From positions 1 through 64,000 of the forward strand of contig NZ_BCVX01000009.1 of NCBI RefSeq assembly GCF_001591965.1: a stretch of 64,000 nt of DNA, in the 5' to 3' direction. This document shows positions 35,286 to 44,297 of this stretch, one piece after another. Each line of letters starts with the position of its first letter. The first letter of the stretch is position 1. The translations under genes and the position numbers were made by a program. The DNA comes from Lysinibacillus odysseyi 34hs-1 = NBRC 100172. GTDB taxonomy: Bacteria; Bacillota; Bacilli; Bacillales_A; Planococcaceae. The notes under the pieces are model-generated. The model ran no database searches. It saw only the letters and a program-made list of their open reading frames with translations, and was not told the DNA's origin.

Positions 35286-36490
35286 TTTGGAAAGAGATTT
35301 TAATTCGTTATGGTGAGCTTTCGACGAAAGGCCGCAATAAAAATGATTTTATTAACCGTCTGCGTGATAATGTGCGCTACTCATTTAATGACTTAATGCC
35401 ATTAAAAATCCGTGCTGAGCGCGACCGTATGTTTATTGAAATTGAAAACGAAGAAAAAATGAATATACTGATGGAGCGTTTGCCGGAAGTTTTCGGTATT
35501 CAATCATTCAGCCCTGTCGCTTCATGCGAAAAAGATATGGAAAAAATAAAAGCTTTAGCGATTCAGATCATGGAGCTTTACCAAGACCAGAATATTACGT
35601 TTAAAGTCGAGGTGCGCCGTACAGATAAAAGCTTCCCGCTTGATTCGCATGCTATTCAGCGGGAAATTGGCGGAACTGTGCTACGGAATTATCAAAATTT
35701 ATCCGTCAATGTAAAAAAACCTGATGTTGAGCTGCGGATAGAGGTTCGGCTCGATGCTGTCTATATGATGGCACAGGTTATTCAAGGTGCTGGTGGAATG
35801 CCGGTCGGTTCAAACGGGAAGTCCCTGCTGATGCTATCCGGAGGGATTGACAGTCCGGTTGCCGGCTATTTGATGATGAAGCGTGGTGTCCGGCTGGAGG
35901 CAATACATTTTTACAGCCCGCCGTATACGAGCCAGAACTCGCTCCAAAAAGTAAAAGACTTAGCGAATGAGTTAACAAAATTCGGCGCGAAAATCCGCTT
36001 GCATATTATTCCGTTTACAGAGCTGCAAGTATTGATAAAAGAAAGCGTACCCGAAAATATGACGATGACGACAACACGCCGTATGATGCTGCGCATTGCT
36101 GATAAAGTCCGGGAAGAAATCGGTGCGATGGCCATCGTCACAGGAGAGAGCTTAGGTCAGGTAGCTTCTCAAACGCTTGAAAGCCTTACAGCGATTAATG
36201 CTGTTACAAGCACACCGATTCTCCGTCCGCTTATTGCGTCGGATAAATTAGATATTATTGAAATAGCGGAACGTATCGGTACGTATGAAACATCGATCCA
36301 GCCTTATGAAGACTGCTGTACAATTTTCACGCCGGCAAGTCCGAAGACAAAACCGAAATTAGAAAAAGTAATGCATTACGAAAGCTTTACCGAGTTTGAT
36401 GAATATATCGAGCGGGCTGTAAAGAATCGAGAAGTGCATATCCTGCCTGAAAAAAAGGTGCAGGAAGACAAATTTGCCGATTTACTATAA
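35282..36490 (+). CDS. thiI: tRNA 4-thiouridine synthase ThiI
   Basis: 402 residues. N-terminal ferredoxin-like and THUMP regions (about 1-165) bind tRNA; the PP-loop ATP pyrophosphatase motif is SGGIDSPVAGY (about 182-192). A CC pair in YEDCCTIF (about 343) is in the position of the reactive cysteine. As in Bacillus there is no C-terminal rhodanese domain, in line with the dedicated desulfurase NifZ encoded immediately upstream with a four-base overlap. Confidence 0.96.
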   Translation: MIWKEILIRYGELSTKGRNKNDFINRLRDNVRYSFNDLMPLKIRAERDRMFIEIENEEKMNILMERLPEVFGIQSFSPVASCEKDMEKIKALAIQIMELYQDQNITFKVEVRRTDKSFPLDSHAIQREIGGTVLRNYQNLSVNVKKPDVELRIEVRLDAVYMMAQVIQGAGGMPVGSNGKSLLMLSGGIDSPVAGYLMMKRGVRLEAIHFYSPPYTSQNSLQKVKDLANELTKFGAKIRLHIIPFTELQVLIKESVPENMTMTTTRRMMLRIADKVREEIGAMAIVTGESLGQVASQTLESLTAINAVTSTPILRPLIASDKLDIIEIAERIGTYETSIQPYEDCCTIFTPASPKTKPKLEKVMHYESFTEFDEYIERAVKNREVHILPEKKVQEDKFADLL

Positions 36491-36580
36491 ATTCCTGTTT
36501 GAAGAATATATTACCGTTAAATTTTTGTGTATGATTTTCATCTCTGAGCACATTCTATATGCACAAGGAGGTGAAACACG

Positions 36581-36787
36581 ATGTCAAACAACAATCGTAG
36601 TTCAAACAAACTTCGCGTACCTGGTGCGCAACAAGCTCTTGACCAAATGAAATATGAAATCGCTCAAGAGTTCGGCGTACAATTAGGAGCAGAAGCTTCT
36701 TCACGCGCTAACGGTTCAGTAGGTGGCGAGATCACAAAACGTCTTGTACAAATGGCTGAATCTCAATTAAAAGGTACAAACCAATAA
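36581..36787 (+). CDS. sspA: Alpha/beta-type small acid-soluble spore protein
   Basis: 68 residues. Contains the two conserved SASP blocks, [17 protein letters not shown] with the GPR cleavage region at residues 24-31 (EIAQEFGV), and [15 protein letters not shown]. Binds spore DNA as protection against UV and is degraded on germination. Preceded by AAGGAGGTG. Expression would be by sigma-G in the forespore; I could not assign its promoter convincingly. The position after thiI matches sspA of B. subtilis. This gene is direct evidence that the organism is, or descends from, a spore former. Confidence 0.95.
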   Translation: MSNNNRSSNKLRVPGAQQALDQMKYEIAQEFGVQLGAEASSRANGSVGGEITKRLVQMAESQLKGTNQ

Positions 36788-36801
36788 TTAAAACAAGAGG
36801 G

Positions 36802-36840
36802 CTGTTGTATAAGCGTAAAGCTTATACAGCAGTTCTTTGT
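36802..36840 (+). terminator. sspA terminator
   Basis: CTGTTGTATAAGC (36802-36814) pairs with GCTTATACAGCAG (36820-36832), followed by TTCTTTGTTTTT. Confidence 0.8.
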
Positions 36841-36942
36841 TTTTAGGAAAAAAATCCCCTTGTTCGTAAGAAAAAATACTTACAGCTATTTTTTGTTTCT
36901 GTATAGTATGAATGAAAATCTTCTCTAAATATACGGATTTTT

Positions 36943-36971
36943 TTGAAAAATTAAATATAGCCAAGTATAAT
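36943..36971 (+). promoter_or_regulatory. Sigma-A promoter of the acyl-CoA ligase gene
   Basis: TTGAAA at 36943-36948, 17-base spacer, TATAAT at 36966-36971, 38 bases before the start codon. Confidence 0.7.
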
Positions 36972-37009
36972 AGTATTTGTAAGGCAAAGGGGATAAGGGG
37001 GAGTTATTG

Positions 37010-38593
37010 ATGAACAGAGAAGAGTTATTGGCACCGGAAATGTATAACATCGTGGATGAAATTGAAAGGCATGCTACGCAAGGGGATAAAAAAGCATTGC
37101 TTATCCGTCATGAGAATGATGTTATAGAAGAAGTTACATATGTCGAACTCATCGAAAAAGCTAATCAAGTCGCAAATGTTTTTAAAAACGAGGGACTCCA
37201 AAAAGGGGATGTATTACTCGTCATGGTGCCTCGTTCTTTAGAAGCATACGTAACATACATCGGAGCCTTAAAGGCCGGCCTTACTATTATTCCAAGCTCC
37301 GAGCTATTACGGGCAAAGGACATTGATTATCGTATTGTTCATGCAGAGGCAAAGGGGATTGTCGCATATGAACAATTTATCGGTGAATTCGAAGAAGTTA
37401 AGCAGCTGGAAGGACTACAATTATTTGTAGTAGGAAATGCTGCAGAGCCATGGAAACCATTAATGGAAAAAGCGCAAAATGAACCGAAGACATTTGACGG
37501 TGTACAAACGCATGCAGAGGATACAGCTTTCCTTGCTTATACAAGTGGAACGACAGGCAATCCAAAGGGAGCCATTCACACACATGCATGGGGATATGCA
37601 CATCTCCGTACTACTGCTAGCAGCTGGCTAGGGGTAGAAGATGGAGACATTGTATGGGCAACGGCTGCCCCGGGCTGGCAAAAGTGGATTTGGAGTCCGT
37701 TTTTAGCGTCGCTTGGCAGCGGGGCAACTGCATTTGTATATAAAGGGAAGTTCGATCCGGTAAAATATTTGGAACTCCTTCAGGAATACAAAATTAATGT
37801 TCTATGCTGTACACCGACGGAATACCGTTTAATGGCAAAAGCTGATAATTTAAATAACTATGATTTATCAGCCCTGCGAAGCGCTGTATCTGCAGGAGAG
37901 CCGTTAAACCGTGGAGTTATTGAAACATTTAAACGTGAATTTAACGTCCAAGTACGTGATGGCTATGGCCAAACGGAGAATACACTGCTTGTCGGCACAC
38001 TGATGGGAATGGAACCTCGCCCAGGTTCGATGGGGCAGCCCACGCCTGGGAATATTGTAGATATTATCGATGATGAGGGGAATGTATTGCCTGCAGGAGA
38101 AGTGGGAGATATTGCTGTTCATAAATCATCGCCTGCGTTATTCCGCGGTTACTTAAAGGACCCGGAGCGTACAAGTATGCAATTCCGAGGCGATTGGTAT
38201 ATTACAGGAGACCGTGCACGTAAGGACGAAGAAGGATATTTCTGGTTTGAAGGACGAGGAGACGATATTATCATTTCCTCTGGCTATACAATCGGCCCAT
38301 TCGAAGTTGAAGATGCGCTCGTAAAGCATCCAGCCGTTCAGGAATGTGCTGTTGTTGCGAGCCCGGATGAAATCCGAGGAAGTATTGTCAAAGCGTTTGT
38401 TGTACTGCGTGACCAAACATTAAAAGACAGCCCAACAATTATCCAGGAGCTGCAAGACCATGTAAAGGAACTGACAGCGCCATATAAATATCCGCGTAGT
38501 ATTGAATTTTTGGATGAATTGCCGAAAACAGTTTCGGGAAAAATCCGTCGAGTGGAATTACGTAACGCTGAATATAGCAAGCAGCATAGCTAA
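37010..38593 (+). CDS. Acyl-CoA synthetase, MbcS-like
   Basis: 527 residues, adenylate-forming (ANL) ligase. ATP loop LAYTSGTTGNPKGAIHTH (about 177-194), GEPLNRGVIE, the A5 motif DGYGQTEN, the hinge region YFWFEGRGDDIIISSGYTIGPFEVEDALVKHP, and KTVSGKIRRVELR with the C-terminal catalytic lysine. Related to AcsA in the same window but closer to medium/branched-chain acyl ligases; the position after sspA corresponds to ytcI (mbcS) of B. subtilis, which activates isobutyrate and methylbutyrate. The ATG is six bases after AAGGGGGAG; a TTG one codon earlier is less likely. Substrate range is inferred from synteny. Confidence 0.88.
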   Translation: MNREELLAPEMYNIVDEIERHATQGDKKALLIRHENDVIEEVTYVELIEKANQVANVFKNEGLQKGDVLLVMVPRSLEAYVTYIGALKAGLTIIPSSELLRAKDIDYRIVHAEAKGIVAYEQFIGEFEEVKQLEGLQLFVVGNAAEPWKPLMEKAQNEPKTFDGVQTHAEDTAFLAYTSGTTGNPKGAIHTHAWGYAHLRTTASSWLGVEDGDIVWATAAPGWQKWIWSPFLASLGSGATAFVYKGKFDPVKYLELLQEYKINVLCCTPTEYRLMAKADNLNNYDLSALRSAVSAGEPLNRGVIETFKREFNVQVRDGYGQTENTLLVGTLMGMEPRPGSMGQPTPGNIVDIIDDEGNVLPAGEVGDIAVHKSSPALFRGYLKDPERTSMQFRGDWYITGDRARKDEEGYFWFEGRGDDIIISSGYTIGPFEVEDALVKHPAVQECAVVASPDEIRGSIVKAFVVLRDQTLKDSPTIIQELQDHVKELTAPYKYPRSIEFLDELPKTVSGKIRRVELRNAEYSKQHS

Positions 38594-38606
38594 TACATTC
38601 TGTTTC

Positions 38607-38648
38607 ACAGCCGTATTAAAAGGGAACCCCTTTAATGCGGCTTTTTGC
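38607..38648 (+). terminator. Terminator of the acyl-CoA ligase gene
   Basis: GCCGTATTAAA and GGG pair with CCC and TTTAATGCGGC, followed by TTTTTG. Confidence 0.8.
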
Positions 38649-38828
38649 TGCTGCCGTGAGGAAAAGGGGAACGGTACGATATATTGATGATTGAGCGTCG
38701 TATTCAGACTTTCATGTCTTACAGTTTAGAAGGGTAAAGTCATTATTATTTTACATAAATAGCGTTTTTTGAATTTCTGAAACATTTCAGTTAGTTATTC
38801 GTATACACTATAATAGGGAGGCGATTAA

Positions 38829-39842
38829 ATGAACACAAAAAGATGGATTGCTCTAATCGCAGCTGCAGTCTTACTCGTGTTTTCGTTAGGCTTGAATTCC
38901 ATTATCGCGTTATTTAAAACGGATTTTTTCTCAAGCTTTGAAAATGTATTCGGTGAAACAGACCCAACTGTCTATGAATTGCCGCTGGAAGCAGGAGATT
39001 TTGACAGCCGCATCGCGATGTTGACAGTAAAAGGGACAATTTTGGATACGGGCTCTAGCTCGTTTTGGGAAGAAGTAGAGTATGACCACCAAGGATTCCT
39101 AAGTCAGCTGGAGGCCATTATGAATGATGAAACTGTAAAAGGTGTTGTCTTACACGTTGACTCACCAGGCGGAGGCGTATTAGAGTCAGCAGAAATCTAT
39201 GAGAAGCTCGTGCAATTAAAGGAAGAAAGAAAAATTCCGATTTATGTATCGATGGGTACATATGCTGCCTCAGGCGGTTATTATATTTCAGCACCTGCAG
39301 ATAAAATCTTTGCCCAAAAAGAAACGATTACTGGTTCGATCGGGGTAATTATGCAGGCATTCAACTATGAAAAGCTGGCTGAAAAAGTTGGCATTGAATT
39401 TGAAACAATCAAATCGGGGGCGCACAAGGATATGTTTGGAGGCGCCCGGGCTTCCACAGAAGAAGAAAAGGCGATGTTGCAGGAAATCATCAATGAATCG
39501 TATGAAGAATTTGTGGATGTAGTGGAGCAGGGCCGCGGCATGACAGAAGCAGACGTGAAAAAGGTTGCAGATGGCCGTATTTTAGGCGGCACTCAGGCAA
39601 AGCGTGCAGGTCTTGTAGATGAAATCGGCGATGTGGAGGATACAGTAGCTGCATTACGCTCGGACTTTGATTTACAGGATGCGGAGCTATTTGAATATTC
39701 ATCAGCAAATGGCAGTTTTGGCAGCTTGCTTGGTGCGAAGGTAAGTGCAATGTTTGGCCCTTCAGAAAAAGAGCAGCTGATGCAAAAGATCTTATCCACT
39801 AGCAATTCACCGCGTATGATGTATCTATACGGGGATTATTAA
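38829..39842 (+). CDS. sppA: Signal peptide peptidase SppA
   Basis: 337 residues, membrane-anchored serine protease of the S49 family. N-terminal helix about 6-30 (WIALIAAAVLLVFSLGLNSIIALF); catalytic serine in YAASGGYYIS (about residue 151) and lysine in KSGAHKDMFGGAR (about 203), the Ser-Lys pair known from B. subtilis SppA; HVDSPGGGV forms the oxyanion region. Cleaves signal-peptide remnants and is linked to antimicrobial-peptide tolerance in Bacillus. ATG after AGGGAGGCG. Followed after 17 bases by yteJ. Confidence 0.95.
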   Translation: MNTKRWIALIAAAVLLVFSLGLNSIIALFKTDFFSSFENVFGETDPTVYELPLEAGDFDSRIAMLTVKGTILDTGSSSFWEEVEYDHQGFLSQLEAIMNDETVKGVVLHVDSPGGGVLESAEIYEKLVQLKEERKIPIYVSMGTYAASGGYYISAPADKIFAQKETITGSIGVIMQAFNYEKLAEKVGIEFETIKSGAHKDMFGGARASTEEEKAMLQEIINESYEEFVDVVEQGRGMTEADVKKVADGRILGGTQAKRAGLVDEIGDVEDTVAALRSDFDLQDAELFEYSSANGSFGSLLGAKVSAMFGPSEKEQLMQKILSTSNSPRMMYLYGDY

Positions 39843-39859
39843 GGAAGGAGTGATAGTGT

Positions 39860-40411
39860 ATGTTTGAAAACGAAGAAACTACAATCATTCCTAAAGAAAG
39901 AATTGTAAAAGAAATTGAAGTGTACAAAGAGAAAGCAGCAGGCTTTTGGATACGCTTTTGGGCATTTTTAATTGATTCTCTTGTCATCTCAGCAATTGTC
40001 GGCATTGTCATCAATCCAATTTTCCACCTTATGGATTGGAGTTTTGATGAGTCTGTATGGTATCGGCCAATTGTTATCTTATCTGCCATCGTCTATTATG
40101 CATACTTTATTGTGCTGACAAAATTATGGGGCCAGACGGTCGGCAAAATGGTTTTCGGTCTTCGTGTTAAAAAAGATAATGGGGAGTCAATGGATTGGAT
40201 GTCCGTTCTTTTTAGAGAGGGAATCGGCAGATTTATCAGCAATACATTTTTTAAATTGCCATACTTGATTGTTGTATTTACACCAGATCATAAGGCAATC
40301 CAGGACTTTATCGCAGATACGACTGTTGTGCATGAAGAGGTTTTTTCAAAGAAAAAGGTTTTAACGCAGGAAATATCGGATACTAATACAGTAACGACAC
40401 CTTCAATTTGA
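39860..40411 (+). CDS. yteJ: RDD family membrane protein YteJ
   Basis: 183 residues. RDD domain at about 28-150: GFWIRFWAFLIDSLVISAIVGIV with the Arg and Asp-bearing first helix, a second helix IVILSAIVYYAYFIVL, then LWGQTVGKMVFGLRV. B. subtilis has yteJ in the same place downstream of sppA, where the two act together and YteJ inhibits SppA. AAGGAGTGATAGTGT precedes the ATG. Cotranscription with sppA is likely. Confidence 0.9.
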   Translation: MFENEETTIIPKERIVKEIEVYKEKAAGFWIRFWAFLIDSLVISAIVGIVINPIFHLMDWSFDESVWYRPIVILSAIVYYAYFIVLTKLWGQTVGKMVFGLRVKKDNGESMDWMSVLFREGIGRFISNTFFKLPYLIVVFTPDHKAIQDFIADTTVVHEEVFSKKKVLTQEISDTNTVTTPSI

Positions 40412-40565
40412 CGGTGAAGGGAACAGCTGGAAATCTCTAGACTAAGGCGCTCCCTTTGCCACGGGAATGGTAGCATGTAGATGTGACCGGCACACCAGCC
40501 ATGCTTCTAGGTAACTATTTATCCAGGGCTATTCGGAAAGTATGTACTTTCTGGGTAGCCCCTTC
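40412..40565 (+). ncRNA. Candidate structured RNA between yteJ and tpx
   Basis: Three successive hairpins can be drawn. Stem 1: GGTGAAGGGA (40413-40422) with TCCCTTTGCC (40451-40460). Stem 2: AGCATG (40472-40477) with CATGCT (40500-40505) and an inner GTG/CAC. Stem 3: GGGCTA...GAAAG (40526-40540) with CTTTC...TAGCCC (40547-40561), followed by CTTCCCTTTTAT as a weak T-rich tail. The stretch is clearly GC-richer than nearby intergenic DNA. It matches no riboswitch consensus I know. It could be a leader of tpx, a small RNA, or just an operon terminator with extra structure. Confidence 0.4.
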
Positions 40566-40647
40566 CCTTTTATATGAAGCGCTGGAAGTTGCAATTTTTC
40601 TGCTAAATCTAGTAAGATGGAATACATATAGTAAGGAGGCGTTTTCA

Positions 40648-41154
40648 TTGGTTCAAACTACATTCAAACAAAATCCGGTGACATTAATCGGCAGTGAAGT
40701 AAAAGTAGGGGACACAGCACCTGATTTTAAAGTGCTGGCAAATGATTTATCGGAAGTAACGTTAAAGGATTCAGAGGGGAAAATCCGCTTGTTTAGTGTT
40801 GTTCCTTCTTTGGATACAGGAGTGTGTGATGCTCAAACGAGAAAGTTCAACGAAGCTGCAGGTGAGTTCGGCGACCAAGTGCTCGTTTATACAGTATCGA
40901 TGGATTTACCGTTTGCCCAAAAACGCTGGTGTGGAGCTGCGGGTATCGACAATGTTGTCACTGTATCTGACCACCGTGATGGCTCTTTTGGTGAAGCGTA
41001 TGGAGTGCTTATTCAAGAAATGCGCCTATTAACTCGTTCTGTATTTGTAGTGGATACAGAAGGAAATGTAACATACGTTGAGTATGTTCCCGAAGCAACT
41101 GAACATCCAAATTATGATGCGGCGATAGAAGCTGTAAAAGCGCTGATTAAATAA
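40648..41154 (+). CDS. tpx: Thiol peroxidase, atypical 2-Cys peroxiredoxin
   Basis: 168 residues from a TTG start eight bases after AAGGAGG, giving the same N-terminus (QTTFKQNPVTLIG) and length as known Tpx; a longer frame from 40483 overlaps the structured region and is rejected. Peroxidatic cysteine in SLDTGVCDAQTRKF (about residue 60) and resolving cysteine in KRWCGAAGI (about 94). Reduces hydrogen peroxide and organic peroxides with thioredoxin. A weak terminator follows. Confidence 0.95.
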   Translation: MVQTTFKQNPVTLIGSEVKVGDTAPDFKVLANDLSEVTLKDSEGKIRLFSVVPSLDTGVCDAQTRKFNEAAGEFGDQVLVYTVSMDLPFAQKRWCGAAGIDNVVTVSDHRDGSFGEAYGVLIQEMRLLTRSVFVVDTEGNVTYVEYVPEATEHPNYDAAIEAVKALIK

Positions 41155-41201
41155 TATTCTTTTTTATACTTTTGTAGTAAAGTGTAAAAGGGCAGAATGG
41201 G

Positions 41202-41230
41202 ACTCACTCGAAAGGGTGAGTTCTTTCATT
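41202..41230 (+). terminator. Weak terminator after tpx
   Basis: ACTCACTC pairs with GGGTGAGT around a tight GAAA-type loop, followed by TCTTTC. Confidence 0.5.
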
Positions 41231-41318
41231 TGCAAAAAGTACTTGTTTTATAGCTTGAAATGATGCGGCAGTTTCAGTTCTCCGGAACTGGATATGTCTT
41301 TAGGAAAGGAAGTTATGG

Positions 41319-42245
41319 ATGGAAAAGTTTGAACAGATTTTTACGATTGTGAATGAGCAGGCGGAAAAATTCGAACAGCAGGATATGACCTATCTAGATG
41401 GAGTACTTGCGATGCTTGAAGGCACACTTGATGGGAAATTTTCATGGCATGTGGAAGGTGCCACAAAAGAAGATATGCGCAAGGCCATTCAAATTGCGAT
41501 ATTAAAGGGAATGCGGAAGAATACACAGCCTAATCATCAAATGACACCTGATACATTGGGGCTGCTCGTAAGCTATTTTGTAGAACAGTTTTATGAGGAA
41601 ACGCTAAAAGATGGGGCGATTTCCGTAGCGGATTTAGCTCTTGGTACAGGAAACTTGATGTTTACGGTGATGAATGCGCTGGATGGAAAAATATCAGCAA
41701 CAGGTGTCGAAGTAGATGAACTGCTTATTCGTTTAGCAGCAGCAACAGCTGATTTAATAGAGCAGCCCGTTTCGCTGTATCGCCAGGATGCGCTGGAAGC
41801 TCTTCTAGTAGACCCTGTAGATGCCGTTGTATGTGATTTACCAGTCGGCTACTATCCGAATGAAGAGGTGGCACTTGACTATGAGCTATGTGCGGCAGAA
41901 GGAATGAGCTATTCACACCACTTATTTATTGAACAGTCTTTGAATCATACAAAGGAAGGCGGCTATTTGTTCTTCCTTATTCCGGCTGCATTATTTGAGT
42001 CAGAACAGGCAAAGGACTTACATCAATTCATTAAAAAGCATGCATGGATTCAAGCTGTTATCCAGCTGCCAGAGGGAATGTTTGCCTCTCGTGCCCATGA
42101 GAAGAGTATTCTTATTTTACAAAAGCAGGGCACAGAGCTAAAGGCGCCTCGGGAAGTGTTGCTTGCTAAAGTTCCGAATATGGCCAATAAAGAAGCATTG
42201 GCGATGTTCTTCCAAAAAGTACAGCTATGGAAGAAAAATAAATAA
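41319..42245 (+). CDS. ytxK: Class I SAM-dependent methyltransferase YtxK
   Basis: 308 residues, homologous to N6-adenine DNA methylases but without a target-recognition domain. The AdoMet loop is DLALGTGNLMFTVM (about 107-120) and the NPPY-equivalent is DLPVGYYP (about 173-180), a departure from N/D-PP-Y/F since Leu-Pro-Val replaces the prolines. Same order after tpx as in B. subtilis, where ytxK precedes ackA; ackA is absent here. Methyl acceptor unknown. ATG after AGGAAG. Confidence 0.9.
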   Translation: MEKFEQIFTIVNEQAEKFEQQDMTYLDGVLAMLEGTLDGKFSWHVEGATKEDMRKAIQIAILKGMRKNTQPNHQMTPDTLGLLVSYFVEQFYEETLKDGAISVADLALGTGNLMFTVMNALDGKISATGVEVDELLIRLAAATADLIEQPVSLYRQDALEALLVDPVDAVVCDLPVGYYPNEEVALDYELCAAEGMSYSHHLFIEQSLNHTKEGGYLFFLIPAALFESEQAKDLHQFIKKHAWIQAVIQLPEGMFASRAHEKSILILQKQGTELKAPREVLLAKVPNMANKEALAMFFQKVQLWKKNK

Positions 42246-42250
42246 GCGGG

Positions 42251-42279
42251 AACCGTCTCTTAAAGAGGCGGTTTTTTTA
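42251..42279 (+). terminator. ytxK terminator
   Basis: AACCGTCTCT (42251-42260) pairs with AGAGGCGGTT (42264-42273) and continues into seven T. Confidence 0.82.
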
Positions 42280-42380
42280 TGGGAATTTCATATTGGAAAG
42301 CTTCTTACGGTCACCGCCGTTATGTCGCGATGCGTAAAAATAATAAGGATATTATCAAAATTGTCATAGGAAGGCCAGAT

Positions 42381-42412
42381 GAAAAAGAGCTTTCGTTAAG
42401 AAAGCTCTTTTT
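42381..42412 (-). terminator. Terminator of the Usp gene
   Basis: AAAAAGAGCTTTC pairs with GAAAGCTCTTTTT around GTTAA, 30 bases past the minus-strand stop at 42446; symmetrical and so possibly bidirectional. Confidence 0.78.
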
Positions 42413-42445
42413 GTCAGGTATTTTTAGTTTAGTAGAAAAGAAAAA

Positions 42446-42892
42446 TCACTCGGGAGTCCGGATGACAAGTACATCACATTTAGCAGAGCGTACAATTGCT
42501 TCCGATACGGAGCCGATTAGGAAACGCTCTACAGCATTAAGGCCAGTAGCACCGCAAACGATAAGATCAGCATTTACAAGGCTTGATAAGTCCTTCGTAA
42601 TGATGTTTTTTGGTGATCCGTATTCGATAATTACTTTTACGTTTTCAACACCTTCTGCTTCTGCTTGTGCTTTATATCCATTTAGTAATTCTTCGGCATG
42701 CTGCTGAGCACGTTCAGCGATAGAACGGTCATATGCTTCGATTGCTGCGAATGAACGAGTGTCGATTACATTTACGAGGTTCAATGTACATCCAATATTA
42801 CGTTTTGCTACATCGATTGATTTACGGAACGCATATTCAGCTTCTTTAGAGCCGTCTACTGCAACTACAATGCTTTTATAATGGTTTGCCAT
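42446..42892 (-). CDS. Universal stress protein, UspA family
   Basis: 148 residues. Starts HYKSIVVAVDGSKEAEYAFRKSIDVAK and carries the ATP-binding motif G-x2-G-x9-G-S at the C-terminus (CGATGLNAVERFLIGSVSEAIVRSAKCDVLVIR), so an ATP-binding Usp. Resembles YxiE/YtxK-neighbour Usp proteins of Bacilli. GGAGGAAATGGAAT precedes the ATG. It is divergent from ald. Role in stress tolerance is general to the family and not specific here. Confidence 0.92.
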   Translation of the reverse strand: MANHYKSIVVAVDGSKEAEYAFRKSIDVAKRNIGCTLNLVNVIDTRSFAAIEAYDRSIAERAQQHAEELLNGYKAQAEAEGVENVKVIIEYGSPKNIITKDLSSLVNADLIVCGATGLNAVERFLIGSVSEAIVRSAKCDVLVIRTPE

Positions 42893-43163
42893 ATTCCATT
42901 TCCTCCTTTATCTGTATAAATTCATTGTATCAAAAGCAATAAAAATAAAATAGCCAGTAAGAAAAAAATGGCATTTTGTTCACATGAATTCTGTAGTTTA
43001 TATGAATTTTTTTTGCTTTTACTTGTATATTCCTTAATAAATAAGCAGCGAAACAAATAAAAAATTGTTTTTCAAAGTTCTGAATTATTGGCTTACTAAA
43101 TTTGTATAAAATGATACAATGGATGTGACAAATTAACTGTCGTCAACAGGGGAGGGCTAATGG

Positions 43164-44297
43164 ATGAAAATTGGAGTTCCAAAGGAAATTAAAAACAATG
43201 AATACCGTGTAGCAATGACGCCGGCTGGTGTAATGACGCTTACGGGTGTAGGACATGAAGTAATTATTGAAGCGGGAGCGGGGGCAGGTTCTTCCTTCAC
43301 AGATGAAGATTATAAACGTGCCGGTGCAACAATTGTCAGTACGGCCGCTGAAGCTTGGGATGCCGAAATGGTAATGAAGGTAAAAGAGCCATTAGAAAGT
43401 GAGTTTGCTTATTTCCATGAGGGGCTGATATTATTCACTTATTTACACTTGGCACCTGAGCCGGAGCTAACAAAGGCATTACTTGATAAAAAGGTTGTTG
43501 GTATTGCTTATGAAACAGTACAGCTTGCCAACCGGTCATTGCCATTACTTACGCCGATGAGTGAAGTAGCAGGGAAAATGGCTACACAAATCGGTGCCCA
43601 ATACTTGGAAAAACTAGAGGGTGGAAAAGGAATCCTTCTTGGTGGTGTTGCTGGGGTACCGCGTGCAAAAGTGACGATTATTGGGGGAGGTATTGCCGGA
43701 ACAAATGCTGCAAAAATTGCGGTCGGTATGGGAGCGAATGTGACAATTATCGATTTAAGTGCAGAGCGTCTCCGCCAATTGGATGATCTGTTTGGTAATG
43801 ATGTACAAACGTTAATGTCGAATCCGTTCAATATTGCAGAAAGTGTTCGCACTTCTGATCTTGTCATTGGTGCGGTATTAATTCCGGGAGCAAAAGCACC
43901 GAAGCTTGTAACAGAGGAAATGATCCAAAGTATGCAGCCTGGATCAGTTGTTGTTGATATTGCTATCGACCAAGGCGGAATTTTCGAAACGAGCGACCGT
44001 GTCACAACACATGATGATCCTGTATATGTGAAGCATGGTGTTGTACATTATGCTGTAGCGAATATGCCTGGTGCTGTTCCTCGTACGTCTACAATTGCGT
44101 TAACAAATAATACAGTACCGTATGCGCTTGAAATCGCCAATAAAGGCTTTATCCGTGCATGTACACAAAATCCGGCGCTGCAGCTTGGTTTGAATACAGT
44201 GGACGGAGAGCTTGTATATGAAGCTGTTGCTGATGCGCAAGGATTAACTTATACACCGGCTATCGATGTAATCAATCGTTTAGCTGGGTTATCATGA
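43164..44297 (+). CDS. ald: Alanine dehydrogenase
   Basis: 377 residues, the usual length. Converts L-alanine to pyruvate and ammonia with NAD. Blocks [23 protein letters not shown] at the start (substrate-binding Arg15), K75 in [10 protein letters not shown]96 in [10 protein letters not shown] and the Rossmann loop [22 protein letters not shown] (about 170) are all intact. GGGGAGGGC precedes the ATG. The stop overlaps the start of an ABC ATPase gene by four bases. A promoter may lie near 43092-43119 (TTACTA, 16 bases, TACAAT). In Bacillus ald is needed for growth on alanine and for sporulation. Confidence 0.96.
   Translation: MKIGVPKEIKNNEYRVAMTPAGVMTLTGVGHEVIIEAGAGAGSSFTDEDYKRAGATIVSTAAEAWDAEMVMKVKEPLESEFAYFHEGLILFTYLHLAPEPELTKALLDKKVVGIAYETVQLANRSLPLLTPMSEVAGKMATQIGAQYLEKLEGGKGILLGGVAGVPRAKVTIIGGGIAGTNAAKIAVGMGANVTIIDLSAERLRQLDDLFGNDVQTLMSNPFNIAESVRTSDLVIGAVLIPGAKAPKLVTEEMIQSMQPGSVVVDIAIDQGGIFETSDRVTTHDDPVYVKHGVVHYAVANMPGAVPRTSTIALTNNTVPYALEIANKGFIRACTQNPALQLGLNTVDGELVYEAVADAQGLTYTPAIDVINRLAGLS

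Noticed and set aside
36503-36535. Sigma-G promoter for sspA
   Set aside because: GAATA and GTATGAT elements can be found but the spacing is about 20 bases, too long for a confident call.
40483-40647. N-terminal extension of Tpx
   Set aside because: Runs through the hairpin region; the TTG at 40648 has AAGGAGG and matches known Tpx length.
42279-42707. 142-codon plus-strand frame overlapping the Usp gene
   Set aside because: Most of it is antisense to a clear universal stress protein gene; only its first third is noted as a possible remnant.
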